This document shows positions 8,647 to 17,119 of a stretch of DNA of 64,000 bases, one piece after another (the first letter of the stretch is position 1; each line of letters opens with the position of its first letter). Origin of the DNA: Chloroflexota bacterium (GTDB lineage Bacteria > Chloroflexota > Anaerolineae > Anaerolineales > Villigracilaceae); assembly GCA_021414245.1 (NCBI GenBank), contig JAIOOU010000017.1:372001-436000 (forward strand). Reading direction: 5' to 3'. The notes below the pieces were generated by a model. It was not told where the DNA came from, ran no database searches, and worked only from the letters and a program-made list of their open reading frames with translations. Made by a program: the position numbers and the translations under genes.

Positions 8647-8675
8647 TTGCAAAAATGTTAAAAATAGTCTATGCT
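8647..8675 (+). promoter_or_regulatory. Predicted promoter of the amino acid ABC transporter operon
   Basis: TTGCAA (8647-8652) and TATGCT (8670-8675) with a 17-base spacer lie about 75 bases before the substrate-binding protein start, in the divergent gap with the SCP2 gene. The match is moderate. Confidence 0.5.
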
Positions 8676-8750
8676 TTAGCAACGGGATGGACAAAATCTC
8701 GTGGCAATTCACCCGGTTGCCTATCCAATTTAATTCTCTTGGAGGAGAAA

Positions 8751-9653
8751 ATGAAAAAACTGTTTACCCTGGCCAGTCTCCTTACACTGGCATCCCTGGT
8801 TCTCGCCGCATGCGGCGGAAGCGCTCCCAAGGCGAGCGACCTGCTCGGCGATATCAAGAACCGTGGCTACATTTTGATCTCAACGGATCCAAACTACGCC
8901 CCCCAGTCATCCTTGAATACGGAAGGCGCACGCCCTGCGGACACAAAATGCCCGAGCGATACGCTGACCACCGCCGAAATGCAGGGCTTTGACGTTGATG
9001 TCGCCATTGCGGTCGGTGATGCCCTCGGTGTGGAAACCTGTTTCGCCACCCCCGGTTGGGACACCCTGACTGCCGGTAACTGGGCGAACAAATGGGACAT
9101 GAGCGTTGGTTCCATGACCATCACCACCGACCGCCAGAAGGTCCTTGATTTCAGCGTTCCCTACTACTACACACCCGCTGTAGTTGCCGTGCTTGCGGAC
9201 TCCGGCATCACCTCCCTCGACCAGCTCAACGGTCAGGCGATCTGCGCCGGTGTTTCCACCACTTACGAAACCTGGTTGAACGGCGGCGATCTTGGATTAC
9301 CCGCCACGTCCATTTATGCCCAACCCCCCACAGGAATTACAGTGGTTCCCCTTGACACCGATCAGTTCTGCGTGGACAACCTCACCTCCGGCCGCACCGA
9401 TTTCGTTGCCTATGTAACCTCCGGCACTGTCGTGGATGCCAACATCGCAGCCGGCAAACCGGTTGTCAAGGTCGGCGGGACGGTCTTCTCTGAGGATCTG
9501 GCTGCCGCATATGACAAGGCTTCCAGCCTGCCCACCGACACCTTGCGGGCTGAAGTGGACAAACTCTTCACCGCCATGCACTCAGACGGCCGGCTTTCCG
9601 CCCTTTCCATCAAATGGTTCGATGGCCTGGATTTGACAACGGCTCCCAAATAA
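8751..9653 (+). CDS. Polar amino acid ABC transporter substrate-binding lipoprotein
   Basis: This is the extracytoplasmic binding protein of a family 3 (polar amino acid) ABC importer. It starts with a lipoprotein signal, MKKLFTLASLLTLAS then LVLAAC as lipobox, so it is anchored to the membrane. The mature part shows the two-lobed SBP fold: GFDVDVAIAVGDALGV, SMTITTDRQKVLDFSVPYYYTPAVV and the late FSEDLAAAYDK and DGRLSALSIKWF. The 300-residue length is normal. The start at 8751 is set by the strong GGAGGAG eight bases upstream and by the signal sequence. The genes that follow (permease, ATPase, dimethylarginine hydrolase) suggest that arginine or methylated arginines are transported, which is inference. 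Confidence 0.9.
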   Translation: MKKLFTLASLLTLASLVLAACGGSAPKASDLLGDIKNRGYILISTDPNYAPQSSLNTEGARPADTKCPSDTLTTAEMQGFDVDVAIAVGDALGVETCFATPGWDTLTAGNWANKWDMSVGSMTITTDRQKVLDFSVPYYYTPAVVAVLADSGITSLDQLNGQAICAGVSTTYETWLNGGDLGLPATSIYAQPPTGITVVPLDTDQFCVDNLTSGRTDFVAYVTSGTVVDANIAAGKPVVKVGGTVFSEDLAAAYDKASSLPTDTLRAEVDKLFTAMHSDGRLSALSIKWFDGLDLTTAPK

Positions 9654-9666
9654 TCTTTTGAAGGCT

Positions 9667-9700
9667 CATAAGGGAAGCGGTTCATACCGCTTCCCTTATG
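9667..9700 (+). repeat. Intergenic hairpin between binding-protein and permease genes
   Basis: CATAAGGGAAGCGG and CCGCTTCCCTTATG form a 14 bp perfect stem with a 6-base loop, only 13 bases after the binding-protein stop codon. It is followed by TTTATATTC rather than a long T run. It may be a partial terminator or 3'-stabilising structure that raises binding-protein output relative to the membrane components. Confidence 0.75.
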
Positions 9701-9728
9701 TTTATATTCAAGGATGATCGGTATCAAT

Positions 9729-10571
9729 ATGTTCACCAAACCGCAGGAAAAGCCCAAATCACAAGCCGAACTGATCTTCGAAGCCCAGGCGCGCAAGGAA
9801 CGACATTTCCGCAGCAATGTGGGCCTCTCGTGGATTTTTCTCCTTTTCTTCCTTGCCTTTATGTTCAGCGGCCAGGAGTACACCATTGGCGCAAAGACCT
9901 TCAGCACCATCAAACTGGATACTGAATTCATAAAACACAACATGGTGTTTATCGCCGGCGGGCTGGGCGAGACCATCAAAATCTCAGTCCTGTCCATCAT
10001 CTTTGCGATCAGCCTGGCTCTCCTCGCGGCTCTCGGCAGGCTTTCCAGTTTCCCCCCAATTTACGCCCTCAGCACTTTTTACGTTTCGCTTATTCGCGGA
10101 ACTCCCCTTTATTTGCAGATCTTCTTTTTCTTTCTTGCCCTTCCTCAACTTGGAATCATCCTTTCCGGCACCATTGCCGGCGTGCTTGCCCTCAGCTTGA
10201 ATTACGGCGCATACATGTCGGAAATTTTCCGGGCCGGATTAAGCTCCGTGGGCAAGGGGCAACGCGAAGCTGCCATGGCAATCGGGATGACACCGTCTCA
10301 AACCATGCGCCGGATCGTGCTGCCCCAGGCACTGCGCTTTGCCATCCCGCCTGTCGGGAATGAATTCATTGCCATGACAAAGGATTCCGCTCTGGTTTCC
10401 GCCACGGGTTTTGTGCATGAACTCATGTGGCGTTCGACGAAGGTCGGGCGGGCGGAATTCCACAACCTGGAAGCGCTGATCATGGCGGCCATTTTTTATT
10501 GGACCATGACGATTATTCTTTCTTATCTCCAGAGTCTCCTTGAAACCCGACTCGCGAAGGGAGACCGGTAA
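9729..10571 (+). CDS. Polar amino acid ABC transporter permease (HisM/GlnP family)
   Basis: This integral membrane subunit has an N-terminal helix (WIFLLFFLAFMFSG) and the BPD-transport module with GLGETIKISVLSIIFAI and the coupling EAA-type loop GQREAAMAIGMTPSQTMRRI (about residues 175-195 of the longer form), which contacts the ATPase. YVSLIRGTPLYLQIFFF is diagnostic of the His/Glu/Gln/Arg/opine permease family. Only one permease gene is present, implying a homodimer. The stop codon TAA is immediately followed by the ATG of the ATPase gene. An in-frame ATG at 9714 is five codons earlier and equally possible. Confidence 0.92.
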   Translation: MFTKPQEKPKSQAELIFEAQARKERHFRSNVGLSWIFLLFFLAFMFSGQEYTIGAKTFSTIKLDTEFIKHNMVFIAGGLGETIKISVLSIIFAISLALLAALGRLSSFPPIYALSTFYVSLIRGTPLYLQIFFFFLALPQLGIILSGTIAGVLALSLNYGAYMSEIFRAGLSSVGKGQREAAMAIGMTPSQTMRRIVLPQALRFAIPPVGNEFIAMTKDSALVSATGFVHELMWRSTKVGRAEFHNLEALIMAAIFYWTMTIILSYLQSLLETRLAKGDR

Positions 10572-11354
10572 ATGGAAAATCCAGGGAACTCCCCCACACC
10601 CATCGTCAAGGTATCCAATCTGGACAAGTATTTTGGCCGCCTGCATGTCTTGAAAGGAATAAACCTGGATGTTGCCCCGAGGCAGGTCGTGTGCCTGATC
10701 GGCCGCAGCGGTTCCGGAAAAAGCACCCTGTTACGCTGCATCAACTTCCTTGAGGAGCCGTCACACGGCACCATTGAGGTGGATGGTATAAAGGTGGAAG
10801 GCGGTGAAAAAGGCAGGCAGCACCGTCAATTAATTCACGATGTACGCTTGAAGACAGGCATGGTCTTTCAGGAATTCAACCTGTTTCCACATATGAGCGT
10901 GCTCGAAAATGTGATCGAGGGTCCGGTCATTGTAAAAGGCATGGACCGTCAGAAGGCCATCCAACTTGCAGAGGAAAACCTCGATAACGTCGGGTTGTTA
11001 TTCAAGAAGGATGAATATCCCATGCGTCTCTCCGGAGGTCAAAAACAACGCGTGGCGATCGCGCGGGCCCTTACCATGGAGCCGAAAGTGATGCTGTTCG
11101 ACGAGCCCACGTCCGCGCTCGACCCGGAACTGATCGGTGAAGTCTTAAATGTGATGAAACGGGTAGCCAAGGAGGGCATGACCATGGTCGTCGTCACCCA
11201 TGAAATGGGCTTCGCCCGGGAAGTGGCTGACCGCGTCATTGTCATGGCGGACGGAGAATTGATCGAAGATGCAAAACCAGCCGACCTGTTCAATAAACCG
11301 CGCGACCCGCGCACCAAGGCCCTGATTGACCGGTATCGTTCCGGGGAACAATAA
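10572..11354 (+). CDS. Polar amino acid ABC transporter ATP-binding protein
   Basis: The 260-residue ATPase drives the importer. Walker A is GRSGSGKST, the signature is [15 protein letters not shown], Walker B is [14 protein letters not shown] and the switch histidine is in [13 protein letters not shown]. This last motif and the overall sequence match the GlnQ/HisP type. The start ATG abuts the permease stop codon, and the stop TAA abuts the start of the dimethylargininase gene, so all three are translated as a coupled unit. Confidence 0.95.
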   Translation: MENPGNSPTPIVKVSNLDKYFGRLHVLKGINLDVAPRQVVCLIGRSGSGKSTLLRCINFLEEPSHGTIEVDGIKVEGGEKGRQHRQLIHDVRLKTGMVFQEFNLFPHMSVLENVIEGPVIVKGMDRQKAIQLAEENLDNVGLLFKKDEYPMRLSGGQKQRVAIARALTMEPKVMLFDEPTSALDPELIGEVLNVMKRVAKEGMTMVVVTHEMGFAREVADRVIVMADGELIEDAKPADLFNKPRDPRTKALIDRYRSGEQ

Positions 11355-12113
11355 ATGACCCTGGCGATCACGCGTGATGTAAGCCCGCGATTCAATGAAT
11401 GCGAAATCACTCACATCGATCGTACGCCCATCGACGTGAATGTAGCCCGCGCCCAGCACCAGGATTATGTAAAAGCCCTTGCCTCCCTCGGCTGTGACAT
11501 CGTGGAGCTGCCCGCCGAAACGGACCTGCCCGACTCTGTATTTGTGGAGGATACTGCATTCATCCTGCCGGAAGCCGCGGTCATTACCAGACCCGGGGCT
11601 GATTCGCGCAAACCCGAGACCGAATCCATCGCCCGGGCATTATCCCCCCACCTCCTCTTGTTACATGTCGGGGAACCCGCAACCGTGGACGGTGGAGATG
11701 TGCTGGTCCTTGGAAAAAACATCTTTATAGGCGCCTCCACACGCAGCAATGCCGGGGCTGTTCATCAGATTCAAATGTTGCTGAATGAATTTGGTTACAC
11801 AGTCTCCGCTGTTGAAATGCATGACTGCCTGCATCTAAAAACCGCTGTAACAAAAGTGGATGACAACACCCTGTTGATCAATCCGCTCTGGGTGGACAAT
11901 TCTCATTTCAAAGGATTTAAATGGGTCGAAGTGGATCCAATGGAGCCTTTTGCGGCAAACTGCCTGCCAATTGGAGGAGCGATCATCTACCCGACCGCCT
12001 TCCCGAAAACCCAACACAAGCTCGAGCAGAGAGGTTTTCAAGTGGTCACGGTGAATGTCGCTGAATTGGCCAAGGCTGAGGGTGCGGTCACCTGTTGCAG
12101 CTTGATCATTTAG
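11355..12113 (+). CDS. Dimethylarginine dimethylaminohydrolase (DDAH)
   Basis: DDAH converts asymmetric N-methylated arginines to citrulline and methylamines. The protein belongs to the amidinotransferase superfamily: DLPDSVFVEDTAFI and VDGGDVLVLGK carry the acidic substrate-binding residues, HLKTAVTKV the catalytic His, and EGAVTCCSLII the C-terminal nucleophile Cys. The length of 252 residues matches bacterial and mammalian DDAH. It begins directly after the ATPase stop codon. That link suggests uptake and breakdown of methylarginine or arginine, with the released citrulline entering other routes; the rest of such a pathway is not in the window. An arginine deiminase-like role is less likely because of the short length. 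Confidence 0.9.
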   Translation: MTLAITRDVSPRFNECEITHIDRTPIDVNVARAQHQDYVKALASLGCDIVELPAETDLPDSVFVEDTAFILPEAAVITRPGADSRKPETESIARALSPHLLLLHVGEPATVDGGDVLVLGKNIFIGASTRSNAGAVHQIQMLLNEFGYTVSAVEMHDCLHLKTAVTKVDDNTLLINPLWVDNSHFKGFKWVEVDPMEPFAANCLPIGGAIIYPTAFPKTQHKLEQRGFQVVTVNVAELAKAEGAVTCCSLII

Positions 12114-12230
12114 AATTGAACTGGACCAACTTCAAGTTAAGCATGATGCGACGATCCTCGAGCACAAGGTAAGACCGGTCTCGGAAGTCCCGCCCAGTTA
12201 AATCAGCAAGACAGGTTCCGGGGATTTTAA

Positions 12231-12268
12231 ACAAAAAACATCCCTGTTATTCACGGGATGTTTTTTGT
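12231..12268. terminator. Terminator between ddah and tRNA-Leu
   Basis: ACAAAAAACATCCC and GGGATGTTTTTTGT pair around a 10-base loop, with T runs in both directions. It lies directly after the 3' end of the minus-strand tRNA and also ends the plus-strand transporter-ddah transcript. Confidence 0.9.
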
Positions 12269-12349
12269 GCGCTGGAGAGGACTTGAACCTCCACGCCTTA
12301 CGGCACACGCACCTCAAGCGTGCCTGTCTGCCAATTCCAGCACCAGCGC
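12268..12349 (-). tRNA. tRNA-Leu (anticodon GAG)
   Basis: On the minus strand an 82-base sequence folds as a class II tRNA. The acceptor stem is GCGCTGG/CCAGCGC, and the anticodon stem CACGC/GCGTG encloses the loop TTGAGGT, giving anticodon GAG. A long variable arm (TGCCGTAAGGCG) is present, as expected for leucine, and the T arm contains GGTTCAAGTCC. The discriminator base is A. The 3' CCA is not encoded (the next bases are CAA), so it must be added by the CCA-adding enzyme. It has its own promoter and terminator. Confidence 0.96.
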
Positions 12350-12362
12350 AAGAACAGGCCGT

Positions 12363-12390
12363 ATTATAATCGGGTTGCTTTTCTTGTCAA
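12363..12390 (-). promoter_or_regulatory. Promoter of tRNA-Leu
   Basis: On the minus strand TTGACA (12385-12390) and TATAAT (12363-12368), both perfect consensus, are separated by 16 bases. The predicted start is near 12356, just upstream of the tRNA 5' end at 12349. It lies inside the short gap before plsX, which is transcribed the other way. Confidence 0.88.
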
Positions 12391-12415
12391 GCACAATCTC
12401 ATAGGAGAACGATTT

Positions 12416-13432
12416 ATGGTCCGTATCGTAGTAGATGCAATGGGAACTGACAACTTTCCAACACCCGATGTGGAAGGCGCCGTACAGGCAGCCCGTGAAT
12501 ATGGAGTGGAGATCATCCTGGTTGGCGATGAGAAGATCATCAAGCCGGTCCTGGATGCTCAAAATCCGGGCAGTTTGCCGATTCGAATTGTCCACGCAGG
12601 GGAAATGTTGACGATGGAGGACAAAGGCGAGAATTTGGTCTTGAAGGCCCGCAGCAAGGATGCCAAAAACTCCATGGCAGTCGGAATTGACCTGGTGAAG
12701 AACGGCGAAGCGGATGCCTTCGTCAGCGCCGGCAATACAGGCGCCGGCATGGTGACCGCGCTCTTTCGTCTTGGGCGAATTCGCGGGGTGGATCGCCCGG
12801 CATTGGCACCGATCTTTCCAACGGCAACTGGCACCTGTGTCGTGCTCGATATCGGGGCAAACCCGGATTGCAAACCCGAGAATTTGCTGCAATTCGGTAT
12901 TTTGGGCAGTATCTATGCAGAGAAAGTCCGCGGGGTAAAAAGTCCCAAGGTCGGATTGATCTCGAATGGAGAAGAGGAGGGCAAAGGCAACGAACTGGTA
13001 AAGGCTGCCACTCCGCTCTTCAAGGCCTCGAATTTAAATTACTTTGGCAATGTGGAAGGCAAGGAAGTCATCGGCGGGAAGGTGGACGTGGCCGTCACCG
13101 ATGGGTTCACGGGAAACGTGATGCTGAAATCCTCCGAGGCGGTCGCCAAACTGATCACTGACCGAATTCGAGAGATCATAAAAAATGGGAGCCTGTTGAC
13201 CAAGATCGGCGGACTGCTGGTGAGACCGGCGCTTGGGGCGATCAAGAAACTGCTAGACCCAAGCGAACAGGGCGCCGCACCCATGCTGGGAATCAACGGG
13301 CTGGTATTTATCGGCCACGGCCGCTCGGATGCCTTTGCCATCAAGAATGCCGTCCGTGTGGCAAAACATGCCGTGGACGTAAAGGTTTTGGATGCAATGA
13401 AATCAGCCATAGAAGAGAGTCTGAAGAATTAA
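12416..13432 (+). CDS. plsX: Phosphate acyltransferase PlsX
   Basis: PlsX makes acyl-phosphate from acyl-ACP, the first step of membrane phospholipid synthesis in most bacteria. The N terminus VRIVVDAMGTDNFPTPDVEG matches the family closely, followed by SAGNTGAGMVTALFRLGRIRG (about residues 103-123) and the C-terminal YVGFGxGR-equivalent LVFIGHGRSDAFAIKNAV. The length of 338 residues is standard. The start is chosen at 12416, eight bases after AGGAGAA. No fab genes or plsY follow; the next gene, one base after the stop codon, is an unknown membrane protein. Confidence 0.95.
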   Translation: MVRIVVDAMGTDNFPTPDVEGAVQAAREYGVEIILVGDEKIIKPVLDAQNPGSLPIRIVHAGEMLTMEDKGENLVLKARSKDAKNSMAVGIDLVKNGEADAFVSAGNTGAGMVTALFRLGRIRGVDRPALAPIFPTATGTCVVLDIGANPDCKPENLLQFGILGSIYAEKVRGVKSPKVGLISNGEEEGKGNELVKAATPLFKASNLNYFGNVEGKEVIGGKVDVAVTDGFTGNVMLKSSEAVAKLITDRIREIIKNGSLLTKIGGLLVRPALGAIKKLLDPSEQGAAPMLGINGLVFIGHGRSDAFAIKNAVRVAKHAVDVKVLDAMKSAIEESLKN

Positions 13433-13433
13433 A

Positions 13434-14129
13434 ATGAAAATTATTAAAAATGATAAATTGATCGAACGAAACGGGAAGATCGGCCAATGGACAAGTCTTG
13501 GCGCACTCGTTGTCCTTGGCGGAGGAATGTTCATTTCCTTTTCAAAACCCGAGTTGTTCACCTATTCGATTATTTGTCTGGTGATCGGTTTCATCATGAC
13601 CCAGATCGGCATGTATATGGGAAATCGCTGGGGCCGCTCTCCCAGGCCGGATGAGAAATTTGATGCGGGCTTAAAAGGCCTGCATAGTGACTTTAACCTG
13701 TTCCACTACTCCTCCCCCGTATCCCACTTGTTGGTGGGACCTTCAGGCATATGGGTCTTGATCCCATATCATCAAAAGGGAAAGGTATCCTTCACGAAGA
13801 ACCGCTGGAAGATGACCGGGGGCGGGTTTATGCAGGGATACATGCGGATCTTTGGCCAGGAAGGCCTCGGCCGCCCCGAATTTGACGCGGAGAGTGAAGT
13901 ACACACCCTGAACAAGTATTTTTCAAAAAATTTCGAGGGCTCCTTTACCCCTGAGGTCAAACCCATCCTGGTCTTCACCAGTGACGAGGTTGAAATTGAT
14001 GCCGGCGATTCCCCAATTCCCACCATGAACCTGAAACAGCTTAAGGAATTCCTGCGTCAGGGTGCGAAAAATCGGGTCCTCACCAATTTGCAGATCACGG
14101 AAATTTCCGATCTGTTTACAAAAGAGTAG
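13434..14129 (+). CDS. Membrane protein with NERD-like soluble domain
   Basis: Two hydrophobic helices near the N terminus (about residues 19-35 and 41-60) are followed by a soluble domain of ~165 residues. In that domain FDAGLKGLHSDFNLFHY, SHLLVGPSGIWVLIPYHQKG and the late KPILVFTSDEVEID resemble the arrangement of NERD (nuclease-related) domains, where a conserved acidic and lysine core is expected. The match is from pattern only, and the typical catalytic Lys is uncertain. The gene starts one base after the plsX stop codon and is very likely cotranscribed with it, which says little about function. Confidence 0.6.
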   Translation: MKIIKNDKLIERNGKIGQWTSLGALVVLGGGMFISFSKPELFTYSIICLVIGFIMTQIGMYMGNRWGRSPRPDEKFDAGLKGLHSDFNLFHYSSPVSHLLVGPSGIWVLIPYHQKGKVSFTKNRWKMTGGGFMQGYMRIFGQEGLGRPEFDAESEVHTLNKYFSKNFEGSFTPEVKPILVFTSDEVEIDAGDSPIPTMNLKQLKEFLRQGAKNRVLTNLQITEISDLFTKE

Positions 14130-14273
14130 CCTCTTTCCCTTCAGCGTCAGATTGATATCGGAATATGCCCCACAACGGGGGTGGGTTTTCACTTCCAATC
14201 TTCCGAATTTTTCCCCAAGAATCTGAACAGGTCCGTCAGGAAGTTCAGGCGCAATCCGCCAAAAAGCAGGCGA

Positions 14274-14301
14274 TTGCATTCTTTTTCATTCATGGTACAC
14301 T
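14274..14301 (+). promoter_or_regulatory. Predicted promoter of the exonuclease-helicase gene
   Basis: TTGCAT (14274-14279) and TACACT (14296-14301) are separated by 16 bases. The -10 box ends nine bases before the ATG at 14311, so the transcript would have almost no leader and no Shine-Dalgarno sequence. Confidence 0.6.
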
Positions 14302-14310
14302 TGTTCTAAT

Positions 14311-17118
14311 ATGACATCCATTGTTTCCATTGATATCGAAACCACCGGCCTCGACGAAAATCGCGAGGCCATTATTGAGGTTGCAGCCGTAAAGTTCAAT
14401 GGCCGGCGCGTGGAGGACGAATTCACCACGCTGATCAATCCCGGCAAGGCCATTCCCGATTTCATCACCGGCCTGACCGGGATCGACAATGCAATGGTCC
14501 GGCAGGCACCCAAGCTGCGTGATATCGCCCAGGAGTTGACGGATTTTGTCGGCGATGCGCCCATTCTGGGTCATAATGTCAAATTCGACATCGGTTTCCT
14601 GCGCAAGGCCGGGTTATTCCAGTTTCACCAAACCATCGATACCTACGAGCTTGCCTCCGTTCTCATGCCAACCGCCAGCCGCTACAACCTGGGCTCGCTT
14701 GGACAGCAGTTAAATATCCCTCTGCCCGCCACCCACAGGGCTTTGGACGACGCGCGTGTCACACAGGCCTGTTATGTACGCCTTTTGGACATGGCGCGTG
14801 AATTGCCGCTCGAAACCCTGCAACAGATCGTCGAGCTCGGAAATTTTGTGGATTGGGATGCAGGCTGGGCTTTTGAACAGGCTTTGCGCCTGCGTGCCAA
14901 GGACGGGATCCAGCCTGTCAAGGCTGCCAAACCAGGACGCAGCGGATCGGGCCCCAAACCGAAAGCGGGTACTTCAAAAAACGAATTCCCGACCGTCGAG
15001 AAGAACGAAGAACCGAGTCCGCTTGACCCCGAGGAAGTCGCTTCTGTCCTGGAATACGGCGGTCCCTTCTCCAAATATTTCGATTCCTACGAACACCGCC
15101 CGGAGCAGGTCGAAATGCTCAAAGCGGTCACCAATGCCCTTTCAAACGGCAACCATTTACTGGTCGAGGCTGGAACCGGCGTGGGTAAATCGTTCGCATA
15201 TCTTGTCCCGGCTGCCTTATTCGCGGTCCAGAACCATACGCGCGTGGTCGTATCCACGAACACGATCAACCTGCAGGATCAATTAATAAAAAAGGATATT
15301 CCCGATCTTCAGGCCGCGTTAAATCTCGATGTGCGCGCCGCCGTTTTGAAGGGCCGTTCAAATTATCTCTGTCCGCGCAAAATGGACTATATGCGCACGC
15401 ATGGTCCAAAGGATGCTAATGAGATGCGGGTCCTCGCCAAGCTCATGGTCTGGGGTCTGGAAAATACAAGTGGCGACCGAAACGAACTAAACCTGACCGG
15501 CCCCATCGAACGGGAAGTCTGGGGAAGACTTTCTGCAGAAGACGACAATTGCGGAACCGAAACCTGCCTGAGTCGCATGGGCGGGACGTGTCCTTTTCAT
15601 CGGGCGAAACAAGCCGCTCAAAGCGCTCACCTGCTGATCGTAAATCACGCGCTACTGCTTTCGGATGTCTCCACAGGAAGCAAGGTTCTCCCGGAATATG
15701 ATTATGTGATCGTGGACGAAGCTCATCACATGGAAACCGCAGTAACCAGCGCGCTGTCCTTTCGGATGACCCAAAATGACCTTGAACGAATGCTCAAGGA
15801 GCTGGGCGGTTCGTCCGCGGGACTCCTGGGCAGAATGCTGACGGAAACGCATGAATCCCTGCGGCCTTCGGACTTCGGTCTGCTGCAGCAAAAAGCAAAA
15901 CGCGCCACTGACCAATCCTTTCGGGTGGAGCAGCTGGCGAGACAATTTTTTGAAAACCTTGGTGGCTTTATCGCCATCCAAAGGGAGGGTCAACCTTCAA
16001 CGAATTATTCATGGCAAATGCGTGTGGTATCCGCCACCCGGGCCCTGCAGGGCTGGGACGAGGTCGAGATCATGTGGAGCCAAACCAGTGAGACCCTGTC
16101 CCTGCTCCTGAAAACACTGGATGAGATATATAAAGCCCTGGCCGAGATCTACGCCGAAGGACATGAAAATGTTCAGGATGTGATGGGGACCCTGAGCAGT
16201 TTGATGCGGCGAATGACGGAAGCAGAGGCAGCCTCCTCCGGCATGATGCACAAACCTTCCAATGAATTGATCTACTGGATCGAAGTCAACCCCCGTGGAG
16301 AACGGCTATCCCTCAATGCGGCCCCTTTGAGGGTGGGCCCGCTGGTGGAAAAAAATCTGTGGCACGAAAAGGCCTCCGTCATCATGGCTTCGGCCACTCT
16401 GACCACGCACGGCGAATTTCGTTATTTGAAAAATACATTGTCAGCAGACGAAGTGGATACCTTATCCCTTGGTTCGCCGTTCGATTACGAATCCAGCACC
16501 TTGCTCTTTGTGGGAAATGACATGCCAGAGCCCAACGCCCCTGGCTATCAGCAGGCCCTTGATCGCGCCATTATAACAACCGCCAAGGCAACCGGCGGGC
16601 GTATGCTGGTATTGTTCACGTCCTATGCAGCGCTAAAAAAGACGGCCCAAGCCATTACCGGCCCGCTCGCAAGAGAGGATATTTTCGTCTTTGAACAAGG
16701 GGAGGGCGCGTCCCCCAACGCCCTGCTCGAGTCATTCAAATCCACTGATCGGGCGGTCCTGTTGGGTACGCGTTCGTTCTGGGAGGGCGTGGATGTCCCC
16801 GGAGATTCCCTCTCTGTCGTGGTCATCACCAAACTGCCCTTTGGCGTTCCTTCGGATCCGATCATCGCCGCACGGTCCGAGTTATACGAAGACTCCTTCA
16901 ATGAATACTATCTGCCGGAATCGATTCTCAAATTCAGACAGGGATTTGGGCGCCTGATCCGGTCCGCATCTGATCGCGGCGTGGTTGCCATCCTGGATAA
17001 ACGGGTGCTCACAAAGCAGTACGGCAAGCTGTTCCTTGAATCTCTGCCACAGTGCACGGCCCGTCAGGGAGCTACAGCCGGCCTGGCCAAGCTCGCGAGC
17101 GACTGGCTGGGAACCTAG
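14311..17118 (+). CDS. dinG: DnaQ-type 3'-5' exonuclease fused to DinG-family helicase
   Basis: The first ~165 residues are a DEDD exonuclease: ExoI SIDIETTGL (D8, E10), ExoII GHNVKFDIGFL and ExoIII HRALDDARVT. The remainder is an XPD/DinG type superfamily 2 helicase. Walker A is EAGTGVGKS (about residues 287-295) and the DEAH box is in VIVDEAHHME. Four cysteines for an iron-sulfur cluster lie between them, in YLCPRKMDY, CGTETCLSRMGGTC. Motif VI follows in FRQGFGRLIRS. Such fusions occur in Firmicutes and Chloroflexota and are thought to act in DNA repair or in resolving structured DNA, moving 5' to 3'. The length of 935 residues is usual. It converges with the HD-GYP gene with a one-base gap. 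Confidence 0.94.
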   Translation: MTSIVSIDIETTGLDENREAIIEVAAVKFNGRRVEDEFTTLINPGKAIPDFITGLTGIDNAMVRQAPKLRDIAQELTDFVGDAPILGHNVKFDIGFLRKAGLFQFHQTIDTYELASVLMPTASRYNLGSLGQQLNIPLPATHRALDDARVTQACYVRLLDMARELPLETLQQIVELGNFVDWDAGWAFEQALRLRAKDGIQPVKAAKPGRSGSGPKPKAGTSKNEFPTVEKNEEPSPLDPEEVASVLEYGGPFSKYFDSYEHRPEQVEMLKAVTNALSNGNHLLVEAGTGVGKSFAYLVPAALFAVQNHTRVVVSTNTINLQDQLIKKDIPDLQAALNLDVRAAVLKGRSNYLCPRKMDYMRTHGPKDANEMRVLAKLMVWGLENTSGDRNELNLTGPIEREVWGRLSAEDDNCGTETCLSRMGGTCPFHRAKQAAQSAHLLIVNHALLLSDVSTGSKVLPEYDYVIVDEAHHMETAVTSALSFRMTQNDLERMLKELGGSSAGLLGRMLTETHESLRPSDFGLLQQKAKRATDQSFRVEQLARQFFENLGGFIAIQREGQPSTNYSWQMRVVSATRALQGWDEVEIMWSQTSETLSLLLKTLDEIYKALAEIYAEGHENVQDVMGTLSSLMRRMTEAEAASSGMMHKPSNELIYWIEVNPRGERLSLNAAPLRVGPLVEKNLWHEKASVIMASATLTTHGEFRYLKNTLSADEVDTLSLGSPFDYESSTLLFVGNDMPEPNAPGYQQALDRAIITTAKATGGRMLVLFTSYAALKKTAQAITGPLAREDIFVFEQGEGASPNALLESFKSTDRAVLLGTRSFWEGVDVPGDSLSVVVITKLPFGVPSDPIIAARSELYEDSFNEYYLPESILKFRQGFGRLIRSASDRGVVAILDKRVLTKQYGKLFLESLPQCTARQGATAGLAKLASDWLGT

Positions 17119-17119
17119 C

